From Deltaproteobacteria bacterium (lineage in GTDB: Bacteria; Desulfobacterota; Desulfobacteria; Desulfobacterales; B30-G6): a stretch of DNA of 33,340 nucleotides. The translations under genes and the position numbers were made by a program. This document shows, in pieces, positions 16,649 to 24,163 of the stretch. The stretch is taken from the NCBI GenBank assembly GCA_024639645.1, contig JAHEIB010000014.1:1-33340 (forward strand), in the 5' to 3' direction. Under the pieces are notes generated by a model. The model did no database searches. It was not told where the DNA came from and saw nothing but the letters and a program-made list of their open reading frames with translations. Every line of letters starts with the position of its first letter. The first letter of the stretch is position 1.

Positions 16649-17860
16649 TCAGCATATAAATATCTCCGGCGGCGTCTGCGATATCAGACGGGCGCCTGTG
16701 TCCGTCACCAGAAAAACAGATTCCATACCCGCTGAAAAAGCATCTTCAAAAACGAATTTTGGTTCCAGGGCAAAGGTCATACCGGGCAGCAGGAGATCCT
16801 CTTTTCCCTGGGCGATAATGGGGGGTTCGATGAGTTCATAGCCAATACCGTGCCCGATGAATGAAACCTGGTGTCCAGGAATACCCAGATAGCTTTCTTT
16901 GTACCCCAGTGACCCGGCCATATGGAGCGTATGCGAGAACAGGTCGTGGGCACACATCCCTGGCTTGATTGCCTCCAACAGTTCCTGGTGAATCGCCATG
17001 GCGGCCCGGGCCGCCTGCAGGGCTTTTTGCGGCATGTGTCCGATGGCAAACATCCGGGTTTCGTCCATGTGAAAACCATTCAAAACCGATGCAAAATCAA
17101 CCATGATCGGTTCCTCGGCCCTGATTGTTTTATTCCCGGCACCACATGGAAAGGCATATGAGCTCCCCTGGCCGCTGGCAGGGGAGTCGAGCACCCCGGT
17201 CATTCCACCGCTCCTGCCGCTCAGTACATGCCAGGAATACCCTTCGGTGCGATAGTTGCGAACCCGCAAATTTCCGGCATGTCCCCGGTCTCTGGCAAAG
17301 TTTTCGAACAGACCGGCAAACCCCATTTCCGAGAGACCAGGCTTTAGTATGCGACGCATGTAGTCAAATGTCAGGCATGACATTTCAGCCGTATGTTCCA
17401 TCTGCTGAATATCCCAGGGAGACTTGGTTTTGCGCACATCCAGTATGGATGCCGAGGCATCCACAAGTTTTTGGGAGGGAAATATTTTTTTAAAAAAATG
17501 AAACTCCGCCACCGGCATGACATCATACTCGAGACCCAGGGTCCGGGGGAGGGTACCAAAGTGATCCCTCAGACAACCGGGGATATCCCGGAAAGAGTCG
17601 ATGGGGACGATCTGACTCAGGGGTGATTCTTTGCGTGCCCTGGGGAAATAGCGTTTGATGAACAGAACAGGTTCACCGTGGGAGGGGACATACAGGGCGC
17701 CATCTTGTGCAGTACCTGAAAAGTATAAAAGATCCACCCTTTGTACAATTAGGGCACCATCGACCCCCCATTTCTGAAACGTTTTCTGGAGGCGTGACCA
17801 CCGACGGCTTATTTCTGTGCTGGGTATGGGTGTGATACGGGGCAAAGGAGGGATGGTCAT
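16649..17860 (-). CDS. M24 family metallopeptidase (Xaa-Pro aminopeptidase-like)
   Basis: The 403-residue product has a creatinase-like N-terminal domain and a pita-bread catalytic domain. Five metal ligands can be placed: Asp in IMVDFAS, Asp in HMDETR, His in GHGIGYE, Glu in ALEPKFV and Glu in GMESVF. It should be a cytoplasmic dimetal aminopeptidase cleaving Xaa-Pro bonds or an unidentified related substrate. It is followed downstream by a family B repeat. It starts 8 bases after the stop of the minus-strand PilZ gene, so the two are probably one operon. Confidence 0.88.
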   Translation of the reverse strand: MTIPPLPRITPIPSTEISRRWSRLQKTFQKWGVDGALIVQRVDLLYFSGTAQDGALYVPSHGEPVLFIKRYFPRARKESPLSQIVPIDSFRDIPGCLRDHFGTLPRTLGLEYDVMPVAEFHFFKKIFPSQKLVDASASILDVRKTKSPWDIQQMEHTAEMSCLTFDYMRRILKPGLSEMGFAGLFENFARDRGHAGNLRVRNYRTEGYSWHVLSGRSGGMTGVLDSPASGQGSSYAFPCGAGNKTIRAEEPIMVDFASVLNGFHMDETRMFAIGHMPQKALQAARAAMAIHQELLEAIKPGMCAHDLFSHTLHMAGSLGYKESYLGIPGHQVSFIGHGIGYELIEPPIIAQGKEDLLLPGMTFALEPKFVFEDAFSAGMESVFLVTDTGARLISQTPPEIFIC

Positions 17861-17868
17861 GAGACACC

Positions 17869-18270
17869 CTATAGCTGGGCCTCTTTTATCATGAACTTCA
17901 ACCCGATTCCGTCTGGGTTCACTCTCACGATTTCAGCTGGAACCTTTATGGACTCCTTTCCATCGCTGAACGGGATGTCAAGGGTTACCAGCTGCCCTAA
18001 CTGGAATATCTCCGAGGTCTGGATGAAGATGCCGCTGTTGCTGATATCCTTGCAATAGGCACTATACTGACGATTCTGTGTCGAAAAGGTAATGGTCTGG
18101 TCATACTTTCGCCGGAAGTCATTCCTATCTCCCAGGCTCAGCTCTTTCACGGGAATCTTTCCCAGTTGTTCCAGAAGATCCCGTCTTTCACCATCTGCCA
18201 TTCCCAGAATCTGCTTTATCAACTGAATAGTAACGTCATTTTTATCTGGGAAATCTTGATTGCTTTCCAT
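17869..18270 (-). CDS. PilZ-domain protein
   Basis: From ATG 18270 the product has 133 residues, and the ribosome site GAAGGAG with 6-base spacing fixes this start; the frame is open much further upstream but without support. The C-terminal PilZ domain has the switch DRNDFRRKYDQTITF and DISNSGIFIQTS. The N-terminal 40 residues are helical and acidic. It is a candidate c-di-GMP receptor with no attached output domain. It is divergent from the phosphatase gene at 18419. Confidence 0.83.
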   Translation of the reverse strand: MESNQDFPDKNDVTIQLIKQILGMADGERRDLLEQLGKIPVKELSLGDRNDFRRKYDQTITFSTQNRQYSAYCKDISNSGIFIQTSEIFQLGQLVTLDIPFSDGKESIKVPAEIVRVNPDGIGLKFMIKEAQL

Positions 18271-18418
18271 AAAAAACTCCTTCAATGGATATACGGTGCC
18301 GACAATGTCGATGGCTATGTTGATTGACATTTTTGGAAAAATATTATGAAATAATACTGAAGATAAGTCAATAAGCATCCTTGACGGCAACCAAAAGAAA
18401 ACGTAGTAATAATATCCT

Positions 18419-18904
18419 ATGAACAATTCCAGGGAACGCTTTCGCATACTGGTGGTCTGTACGGGAAATATCTGCCGAAGTCCAATGACCGTGGGGATGC
18501 TCCGGCATCTCCTGCCGGAAAAAATCAAGGCAATCATCACGGTTGCATCTGCCGGAACAGATGCTCTTCATGGAAATCAGGCCACAGATCTTGCCATACA
18601 GGCCATGCGGTATTATGGCATTGACATTTCCGATCATCGTGCTAGAAGACTGAGCAGAACCATGGTCGTTGAGGCCGACCTGATTTTGGCCATGGAGCAA
18701 TACCAATTAAAGATAATCCGGGGGATGCAATTATTCGGAGCCGGCAAGACACATCTGCTGGGTCGTTTCGGTGACTTCAGGAAACCGTATGACTTGCAGG
18801 ATCCCATAGGCGGCGGTCTGGATCTTTACACGGAGACCGCAAAACAGATACACAATTGTCTTGACGGTATTCAATCATACATAGAGGAGCGCATTGAAAC
18901 GTAA
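18419..18904 (+). CDS. low-molecular-weight protein-tyrosine phosphatase family protein
   Basis: The 161-residue protein has the P-loop VVCTGNICRSPM (CX5R) at the N-terminus and the general-acid Asp in LQDPIGGGLDLY. This arrangement matches Wzb/YwlE-type phosphatases acting on phosphotyrosine or phosphoarginine; the choice cannot be made from sequence alone. It is the first gene of a tight cluster with the DUF2914-like and diadenylate cyclase genes, overlapping the next by 11 bases. Confidence 0.88.
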   Translation: MNNSRERFRILVVCTGNICRSPMTVGMLRHLLPEKIKAIITVASAGTDALHGNQATDLAIQAMRYYGIDISDHRARRLSRTMVVEADLILAMEQYQLKIIRGMQLFGAGKTHLLGRFGDFRKPYDLQDPIGGGLDLYTETAKQIHNCLDGIQSYIEERIET

Positions 18905-19331
18905 ACGATGGTTACTGGTGGTCATGTTTTTATGGGCCGGGTCTTTGGTTTCTGGTGGACTGATGGCTCAAGAGAGTGGTTCCGGAACCTCTGCCAAGGA
19001 CGTGCGCGGGTTGTCCCTGAGCCAGGCAGTGATGTGCGAGGGCATCAAAGACTATGCGCCGGTCAACAAGGCCGTGGTGTTCTCCATGGAAATCGGGAAA
19101 ATTTACTGTTTTACATCCTTTGACCACGTGCCCCAAAAAACAATAGTTTATCATAACTGGTACCGCAACGACAAGCTGGTCACAACCAAGCGACTTACCC
19201 TTCAGCCGCCCCAATGGTCGACTTTCAGCAGTATTCAGCTCAGAGAGGCGGACAAAGGGCCCTGGCGACTGGAAATAAAAGACAAGGCCAAGAAAGTACT
19301 GCGTATCGTTAAATTCAGTGTTACGGACTAG
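18894..19331 (+). CDS. exported DUF2914-like protein
   Basis: The start is TTG 18894, supported by AGAGGAG five bases upstream and by the signal peptide it completes (KRKRWLLVVMFLWAGSLVSG). The 145-residue product has a mature domain with AVMCEGIKDYAPVNKAVVFS and VYHNWYRNDKLV...WSTFSSIQL...GPWRLEI, the pattern of DUF2914 proteins, which are beta-rich and periplasmic. Function unknown. It overlaps the phosphatase by 11 bases and ends 6 bases before the cyclase gene. Confidence 0.75.
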   Translation: MKRKRWLLVVMFLWAGSLVSGGLMAQESGSGTSAKDVRGLSLSQAVMCEGIKDYAPVNKAVVFSMEIGKIYCFTSFDHVPQKTIVYHNWYRNDKLVTTKRLTLQPPQWSTFSSIQLREADKGPWRLEIKDKAKKVLRIVKFSVTD

Positions 19332-19337
19332 AAACCC

Positions 19338-20768
19338 ATGAATATGCTGGCATCCTTTTTTACCAATATCCGCTGGCAGGATATCCTCGATATCCTCGTG
19401 GTCAGTTATTTTTTGTTCCGTCTCTATGTCCTCTTCCGCGGCACCTATGTTTTCAGGGTGATTGTCGGCATTGGCTTCCTGTGGATCTTTCAGCGCATTG
19501 CCGGCTACATGGGTCTTATCGTAACGACTTGGGCCATGCAGGGCATCATCGCATTTGCAGCCATCATTATCATCATTGTTTTCAGAAACGAAATCCGAAA
19601 TGTACTCCAGGCCAAGAATATAGGCGCTATTTTGTGGGGTGTTTCCCACAAAATGGTACAGACACCGGTGGAGATCATTACGGGAAGTGTTTATGAAATG
19701 GCCAAGCGACGGATCGGGTCCCTGCTGGTTTTTCCCGGAAAAGATGTTCTTGAAGAGCTTGTCCAGAGCGGTGTTCCATGGAAAGGTGTCTTGTCCAAGG
19801 AAATGGTTCTGAGCATTTTCTGGCCTGACAACCCGGTTCATGACGGGGCAGCCATCATTCAGGGAGATCAAATTGTCGAGGTAGGAACCGTCCTCCCACT
19901 TTCCCGGAGAAGTGATCTGCCGTCTTCATATGGGACCCGCCACAGAGCCGCCCTAGGTCTTGCCGAAAAGACCGATGCGCTTATAATCCTGGTTTCGGAA
20001 GAAAGCGGCACGGTTGTCAGCGTGAAGGGTGATCAGGTAAAAGAAATCAACAACAACATCGAACTCGAAAAGATATTGCGCGCCAATACAGGCATTTCTA
20101 GTGATTACAAAGGACTGAGGGAAAGAGATAAGCTGAGTCTCGTTCTTGCTGCCATGGCTATTTTTATGTTTGTGGCTGGAACCTGGTTCAGTTTTTCCAG
20201 AGGTCTTGAAACCTTGGCGACGCTGGCAGTTCCCATAGAGTATATGAATCGAGACCCAAACATGGAGTTGATTTCCTCTTCCCTAAACAGCGTTAATCTA
20301 AACCTGAGCGGGGGCGGCACCCTTATCAAATCCATTCGATCAGAACAGGTAAAGGTTCGGATCGACTTGAGTAAGGCTGTCATCGGTCTCAACTCTTATA
20401 CGATCACGGCCGAGAATATTACACTTCCTCCCGGTATTGTCCTGCGTACGGTTGATCCGCCGGTGGTGGATGTGACCCTGGATATTCCAATTGTCAAGGA
20501 TCTGCCGCTTCAGGTGGACTGGACCGGAAAACTGGCAGAGAACCTGATCCTGGAGAGTGTCGATTTAGAACCGGATCGAATCACGGTGGTCGGGGGCAGC
20601 AAGATTCTGGAAGCGATATCCACAATCTATACCGAGAAGGTTGCGCTTGATAGTTTAAAGACATCAGGAAACATGACGGTCAAGGTCGCTCTGACACCGG
20701 CGTCATTAAAGGTAGGCGGGGATTCAAAAGATCGACTGGATATCTCGTATGTGATCCGTAAAAGGTAA
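19338..20768 (+). CDS. CdaA-type diadenylate cyclase fused to YbbR/CdaR domains
   Basis: The 476-residue protein starts with three membrane helices (about residues 18-83). A DAC domain follows with catalytic DGA (169-171) and RHR (201-203), the motifs needed to condense two ATP into c-di-AMP. After about residue 260 a fourth helix (LSLVLAAMAIFMFVAGTWF) leads to two YbbR-like beta repeats that would lie outside the membrane (from ETLATLAVPIEYMNR). In Bacillus, CdaA and its regulator CdaR are separate adjacent proteins; here they form one chain. The usual glmM neighbour is absent. Confidence 0.9.
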   Translation: MNMLASFFTNIRWQDILDILVVSYFLFRLYVLFRGTYVFRVIVGIGFLWIFQRIAGYMGLIVTTWAMQGIIAFAAIIIIIVFRNEIRNVLQAKNIGAILWGVSHKMVQTPVEIITGSVYEMAKRRIGSLLVFPGKDVLEELVQSGVPWKGVLSKEMVLSIFWPDNPVHDGAAIIQGDQIVEVGTVLPLSRRSDLPSSYGTRHRAALGLAEKTDALIILVSEESGTVVSVKGDQVKEINNNIELEKILRANTGISSDYKGLRERDKLSLVLAAMAIFMFVAGTWFSFSRGLETLATLAVPIEYMNRDPNMELISSSLNSVNLNLSGGGTLIKSIRSEQVKVRIDLSKAVIGLNSYTITAENITLPPGIVLRTVDPPVVDVTLDIPIVKDLPLQVDWTGKLAENLILESVDLEPDRITVVGGSKILEAISTIYTEKVALDSLKTSGNMTVKVALTPASLKVGGDSKDRLDISYVIRKR

Positions 20769-20918
20769 CCGATAGACAATTAGATTGTAGGTGTTTAGGC
20801 TGTAGGCTATTATACCGCTTGTCATAATTATGTTCCAAAAACAGTATGGCTGCTGACTGCTTAAAGCGTTTAACCCTCATACTCACCTAGAAGCCTATAA
20901 CAATATGCAACGATAGGG

Positions 20919-21638
20919 TTAAGTATTGATATTAAACTGCCCTGACTCGATATATGAAACATCCTCCTCATCCAGGACACGGACAATCTCTTTGTTCAAG
21001 CGAGCTTTCATTTCCTTTATAATGGACCTGTTCTTATTCAGTGTTTTCGCAAATTCCATGACATCGTCCATAAGGGTATTGAGACGACAGGCCTTGGTGA
21101 CGATATGATGTTCCTGGCAGTCATAAGCTGTGAGTCGACTCCCGGTATATTCCATTTCTTCTAGCTTATACATGGGAATGGCTTTCTTCAGCATCGCATT
21201 CATGCCAGGCAGAAAGGGGATTCCTAGATCGACTTCCGGAAAGCAGAAAAACCCCCTGTCTGATCGCATGAATCGGAAGTCGAAGGCGCAGCAGAGAATG
21301 GCACCGCCGGCAAAGGCATGTCCATTGATGGACGCAATGGTAAGCATGGGATAGGTGAGGATCCGTTTGAAGAGCGCATTCATCTGGTAGAAAAAAGCTT
21401 TGGCTGTTTTGATGTCGTTTGCCTGCAGCACCGGAACGAGCCATTCAAGGTCGATGCCATTGGAAAAAATTTTTTCATGGGCGGATGTGACCACCAGTGT
21501 TTTGGCTTTGGTCTTTTTTTCGATCCGATCCAGTACCTTTAAAAATTCTTCGAGAAATGAGGGGTTAAAACGATTCTCACCGTCTTTCATGGTGATGACA
21601 GCGATACTTTCATGGACACTGTATTCGATGGCGGACAT
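20919..21638 (-). CDS. enoyl-CoA hydratase/isomerase family protein, isomerase-like
   Basis: The 239-residue crotonase-fold protein has the oxyanion elements FSNGIDLEWL and NGHAFAGGAIL. The hydratase Glu normally found in GGGCE is absent (the sequence is AGGAIL), while the second Glu is kept in FPEVDLGIPF. One catalytic Glu is typical of delta3-delta2-enoyl-CoA isomerases, so double-bond isomerisation in fatty acid oxidation is more likely than hydration. There is no close partner gene; the gap of about 150 bp to the cyclase gene shows only weak AT-rich repetition. Confidence 0.83.
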   Translation of the reverse strand: MSAIEYSVHESIAVITMKDGENRFNPSFLEEFLKVLDRIEKKTKAKTLVVTSAHEKIFSNGIDLEWLVPVLQANDIKTAKAFFYQMNALFKRILTYPMLTIASINGHAFAGGAILCCAFDFRFMRSDRGFFCFPEVDLGIPFLPGMNAMLKKAIPMYKLEEMEYTGSRLTAYDCQEHHIVTKACRLNTLMDDVMEFAKTLNKNRSIIKEMKARLNKEIVRVLDEEDVSYIESGQFNINT

Positions 21639-21836
21639 GGCGCCTCCCTATGGCGTTATGACAATGAGGATAACCTGAACTGAGCAATTTTTTATCTTGA
21701 CCTGCACCAAGCTCTTGCGGATCAAGCGTTCACAAAAAGCCTCGACGGATCCACTGGCATACCTATGTTTTTTGCAAATCCCCCTCCATCAAGATTTTGA
21801 CACATCTCATCGGGAAAAATCGTTCATTTCAGGTAT

Positions 21837-21867
21837 AAAAAAAAGGGCAACACATTGCGTGCTGCCC
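21837..21867 (-). terminator. Rho-independent terminator of the selenoprotein gene
   Basis: Read on the minus strand, GGGCAGCAC (21867-21859) pairs with GTGTTGCCC (21853-21845) around a 5-base loop, with one G-U pair, and is followed by eight T's (21844-21837). It lies 19 bases after the stop codon, so the selenoprotein mRNA is monocistronic. Confidence 0.85.
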
Positions 21868-21885
21868 TTTTCTGTAAAATCATGC

Positions 21886-22203
21886 TTATGTCGAACAGCA
21901 GCTGCCTTCTGTGCTGCAACTTCCGCATCCTGAATTGAACTCTATACCAGAGTCAAGCTTGAATCCGTACATGGCAAAGTCAACTTTAATCGGGGTTGCT
22001 TTTTCCATGAACTCTTTGTTGACCAAGTATTTATAACCATCCACTTCGTAAACTTCATCCGTGTCTTTAGGCTCATCCAGAGCCATGGCAAGTCCCGGAC
22101 CGCCTCACCCACCTTCATTCAGAAATATTCGAATCGGGGATGCTTCCTTACCTTTGAAATATTCAGCAATTTGTTCCGTAGCTGCCGCAGTAACTTCTAA
22201 CAT
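21886..22203 (-). CDS. HesB/IscA-like selenoprotein with in-frame UGA (Sec33)
   Basis: Read from ATG 22203 (ideal AGGAGG five bases upstream), the frame is MLEVTAAATEQIAEYFKGKE, then SPIRIFLNEGG, UGA (22107-22105), GGPGLAMALDEPKDTDEVYE, and ends in the Cys-rich tail CGSCSTEGSCCST: 105 residues in all. HesB/IscA-like relatives read GGCGGP at this place, so UGA replaces a conserved Cys. A SECIS-like hairpin starts at the next base, and promoter, ribosome site and terminator are intact. Both flanks of the UGA are homologous to the family, which argues against a pseudogene. HesB-like selenoproteins are known from deltaproteobacteria. Related proteins handle Fe-S clusters; its exact role is open. 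Automated annotation would give only the 66-residue piece from ATG 22086. Confidence 0.87.
22070..22104 (-). promoter_or_regulatory. bacterial SECIS-like hairpin directly after the UGA
   Basis: The 35 bases after the UGA fold as follows. The lower stem is GGC/GCC at the two ends. After a small bulge comes GUCCGGG paired with UCUGGAU, with G-U pairs, then an A-C mismatch and a CU/GG pair. The apical loop is UGCCAU. A G lies in the second loop position, 16 bases after the UGA, within the range described for bacterial SECIS elements that bind SelB. Folded by hand, so pairing details are approximate. Confidence 0.65.
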
Positions 22204-22253
22204 GGTATCCTCCTAAACTGCAAAAAATGGTGTGCCTTGACTAAGTTGTTGAG

Positions 22254-22282
22254 AAAATATTCACGCAAGCCGGTTTTGTCAA
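22254..22282 (-). promoter_or_regulatory. sigma70-type promoter of the selenoprotein gene
   Basis: On the minus strand a perfect -35 box TTGACA (22282-22277) is followed after 17 bases by TATTTT (22259-22254). Transcription would start near 22247, giving a leader of about 44 bases with AGGAGG before ATG 22203. It lies between the gene and the MITE-like element at 22321. Confidence 0.65.
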
Positions 22283-22320
22283 CAGGAAACACGAATTACA
22301 GGGGCGTTTTTGTCATCTAT

Positions 22321-22525
22321 GACGGTTTCGTAAAAAGCCCAACTTCGGCGTTGTAATGCATTTCGCAATCATTCAAGGTACGGTAAGTACGCCTCATGAT
22401 AGCAAAATTTGTACGCCTTGAACGGCAATGGCGAGAGCATTCCCCTTAGATTCTGCCGTTCGGCAGAACAATCCCTGCAGCTTGCTGCAGGGTACTCTTC
22501 AATTTGAACTTTTTACAAAACCGTC
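22321..22525. mobile_element. MITE-like element with 17-bp terminal inverted repeats
   Basis: The ends GACGGTTTCGTAAAAAG (22321-22337) and CTTTTTACAAAACCGTC (22509-22525) are inverted copies with one mismatch. The 205-bp interior has no reading frame of note but is full of hairpins: TTCAAGG/CCTTGAA around 22372-22421, TGCCGTTCGGCA, and a perfect CCCTGCAG/CTGCAGGG stem (22473-22492). It fills most of the 379-bp gap between the selenoprotein and macro-domain genes. The structure suggests a non-autonomous transposable element; no clear target duplication was found. Confidence 0.6.
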
Positions 22526-22582
22526 TAAATTGGACTCTCTACGAGTTCATCATCCATGGTTTCCAAAGATTTTTTGATGATG

Positions 22583-23131
22583 TCATTCCGATCCTTTTGT
22601 GACAGGTGATTCGGATCGGGCTTTCAGCATATCTGAATAAATATCAAAGTCACGCTGGGAGAAGAGTACAAATGTTACCCGTTTTAAGGAGTCGCTCTTC
22701 TCGATATGGTGGGTAATCGTATCAATGGCGATCGTTGCGGCTTCTTCTATGGGATATCCGTATACACCGCAGCTGATAGCCGGAAATGCAATGGTCTCAA
22801 ACTGTTTGTCTATAGCGATTTGAATACTATTTTCATAGCAACGCCGAAGCAGGCGCGCATCTGACGGCTTGCCGCTGTAGATGGGTCCTACGGTATGGAT
22901 GACATACCTGGCAGGGAGGTTGTACCCCCGTGTCAATCGGGCTTCTCCGGTGGGGCATCGGTTTAGGGTTCGGCACTCCGCCAGGAGATCCGGACCGGCC
23001 GCCCGATGTATGGCCCCGTCAACGCCGCCACCGCCCAGCAGAGAGGCATTGGCCGCATTGACAATGGCATCCACAGCCAGGGTGGTAATATCTCCCTGGA
23101 GGAGGGTTATATTTTTTGGGCTGTAAGTCAT
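22583..23131 (-). CDS. macro-domain protein (ADP-ribose/O-acetyl-ADP-ribose hydrolase-like)
   Basis: The 182-residue protein is a full MacroD/YmdB-type domain: LLQGDITTLAVDAIVNAANA, GGGGVDGAIHRAAG, YVIHTVGPIYSG and AFPAISCGVYGYP. These loops bind ADP-ribose, and enzymes of this type remove O-acetyl or mono-ADP-ribose groups. The only ATG before the domain (23131) lies in a TAAGC repeat and has no visible ribosome site, so the true start is uncertain. The C-terminus runs into the sequence next to the MITE-like element. Confidence 0.88.
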   Translation of the reverse strand: MTYSPKNITLLQGDITTLAVDAIVNAANASLLGGGGVDGAIHRAAGPDLLAECRTLNRCPTGEARLTRGYNLPARYVIHTVGPIYSGKPSDARLLRRCYENSIQIAIDKQFETIAFPAISCGVYGYPIEEAATIAIDTITHHIEKSDSLKRVTFVLFSQRDFDIYSDMLKARSESPVTKGSE

Positions 23132-23203
23132 AAGCCGTAAGCGGTAAGCTGTAGACAGTAAGCAGCTTAAAGCTTACTGCTTAGCGCTGATAGTTTAATG
23201 CTA
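23126..23203. repeat. TAAGC-rich palindromic repeat (family A), copy 5
   Basis: AAGTCATAAGCCGTAAGCGG and TAAGCTGTAGACAGTAAGC face GCTTAAAGCTTACTGCTTAG. The repeat fills the gap between fmdB-like and macro-domain genes and overlaps the first codons of the macro gene and the end of the fmdB-like gene. Confidence 0.65.
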
Positions 23204-23692
23204 TAAATCGTAAAGCGTTTCATCTTTAAAAGGTTTTTTTTGACCGGTTTTTGTACGGCCACCCTTTTTCCCGGGCAGGATAAAGGGGTCTTCATTTTCC
23301 AGAAGATCACCCATTTCCGCTTCGAGCTGTTCGGGATCCTCACCTTTTTCCATACGTTGGAGGGCTTCGTCCATACCGGGTCCTAGTTTCAAGCCGGTCA
23401 TGTCGGACAACTTGCGCATCAGGTTTGCTGCCTGCTTGGGATCTTCTTCATTCAATCCTTCGGCTTCCTTGGCCAGCATGCCCATGGCTTTTTCCATCTT
23501 GCCCTCATCGATGGGGAGGTCATCCATGTCTCCGGTTTCCCTGGCCTTGCCGGTGAACGCGAATTGCGATACCTGCCTGGACAGTTTGTTCTTGCACCTG
23601 GGGCACTTGGGTGTCTTGGTTGTATTAACCTTGCGGGAAAAGAAATTAAAAATCGTGTTGCAGTCATGGCAAAAAAATTCGTATATCGGCAT
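23201..23692 (-). CDS. FmdB-type zinc ribbon regulatory-like protein
   Basis: The 163-residue product begins MPIYEFFCHDCNTIFNFFSR, with the second pair CPRCKNKLSRQ, the FmdB/CxxC zinc ribbon seen in regulators of formamidase and many small proteins. The remainder is acidic and helical, with KAMGMLAKEAEGLNEEDPK and a Lys-rich C-terminus, and is longer than typical FmdB proteins (about 70-110 residues). Function unknown. It could be cotranscribed with the macro gene 69 bases downstream. Confidence 0.8.
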   Translation of the reverse strand: MPIYEFFCHDCNTIFNFFSRKVNTTKTPKCPRCKNKLSRQVSQFAFTGKARETGDMDDLPIDEGKMEKAMGMLAKEAEGLNEEDPKQAANLMRKLSDMTGLKLGPGMDEALQRMEKGEDPEQLEAEMGDLLENEDPFILPGKKGGRTKTGQKKPFKDETLYDL

Positions 23693-23720
23693 CTTTCAAA
23701 CCCATCCCGTTTTGTTAAAA

Positions 23721-23800
23721 AAAAATTGAACGGAAATAACGAGCGCATTCCCCGTAGGTTTTGCCGTTCGGCAGTGCTTTGCACGCTACGGGGCACCCTT
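23721..23800. repeat. hairpin repeat with GCATTCCCC core, upstream of fmdB-like gene
   Basis: The core at 23739-23774 matches 22431-22466 of the MITE-like element at about 30 of 36 bases (GCATTCCCC and TGCCGTTCGGCAG are identical). CCCCGTAG (23750-23757) pairs with CTACGGGG (23786-23793) to form a long hairpin with an inner TGCCG/CGGCA stem. An inverted relative lies at 24602-24640. It forms the left part of the 471-bp gene-free gap before ndk. Confidence 0.6.
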
Positions 23801-23851
23801 TAAAATGTATCAATTTCTCAATTAAATAGTTCACTGGTTTTTGTCAAGCCG

Positions 23852-23878
23852 CAATAAAATCGACGCGCGATTTTATTG
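23852..23878. repeat. AATAAAATCG palindrome, copy 3
   Basis: Perfect 11-bp arms CAATAAAATCG and CGATTTTATTG surround ACGCG. This is the most complete of the three copies (also 1222-1246 and 8617-8639). The rest of the gap up to ndk (23879-24163) shows no gene and no promoter that I could define firmly. Confidence 0.6.
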
Positions 23879-24163
23879 TGTACTGCACGCTCAAAGTAAG
23901 CCTAACAGCAAGTTATTTCCTGCGGTGACATGATTGAGATTGTCTTAAATAATCGTTTATGGGGCTGTGCGGTTCTTCAATATTAAACAGGGATGCTAAT
24001 ACACCGTTCTACAAAGTCAAATATAAAGACGAAATGAAATCTATTGCCATAAACCCTGTCTATGGGTTATAGGAACCTGCCGTCCGAATGCAGTTGTATT
24101 CGCCAGGAGACGGTCAAAAAAAGAGCTATTTGAAGCATCAACCAAGCAGAAAGGAACCACAGC

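Noticed and set aside
20769-20918. A further TAAGC family copy after the cyclase gene
   Set aside because: Only weak likeness (GGCTGTAGGCTATTATACC), too degenerate to assign.
21639-21836. A small plus-strand gene around 21697-21933
   Set aside because: It has no ribosome site, overlaps the selenoprotein terminator and resembles no family.
22105-22107. UGA in the HesB-like gene as an ordinary nonsense mutation
   Set aside because: Both flanks keep the family sequence, the position is that of a conserved Cys, and a SECIS-like hairpin follows, so selenocysteine fits better.
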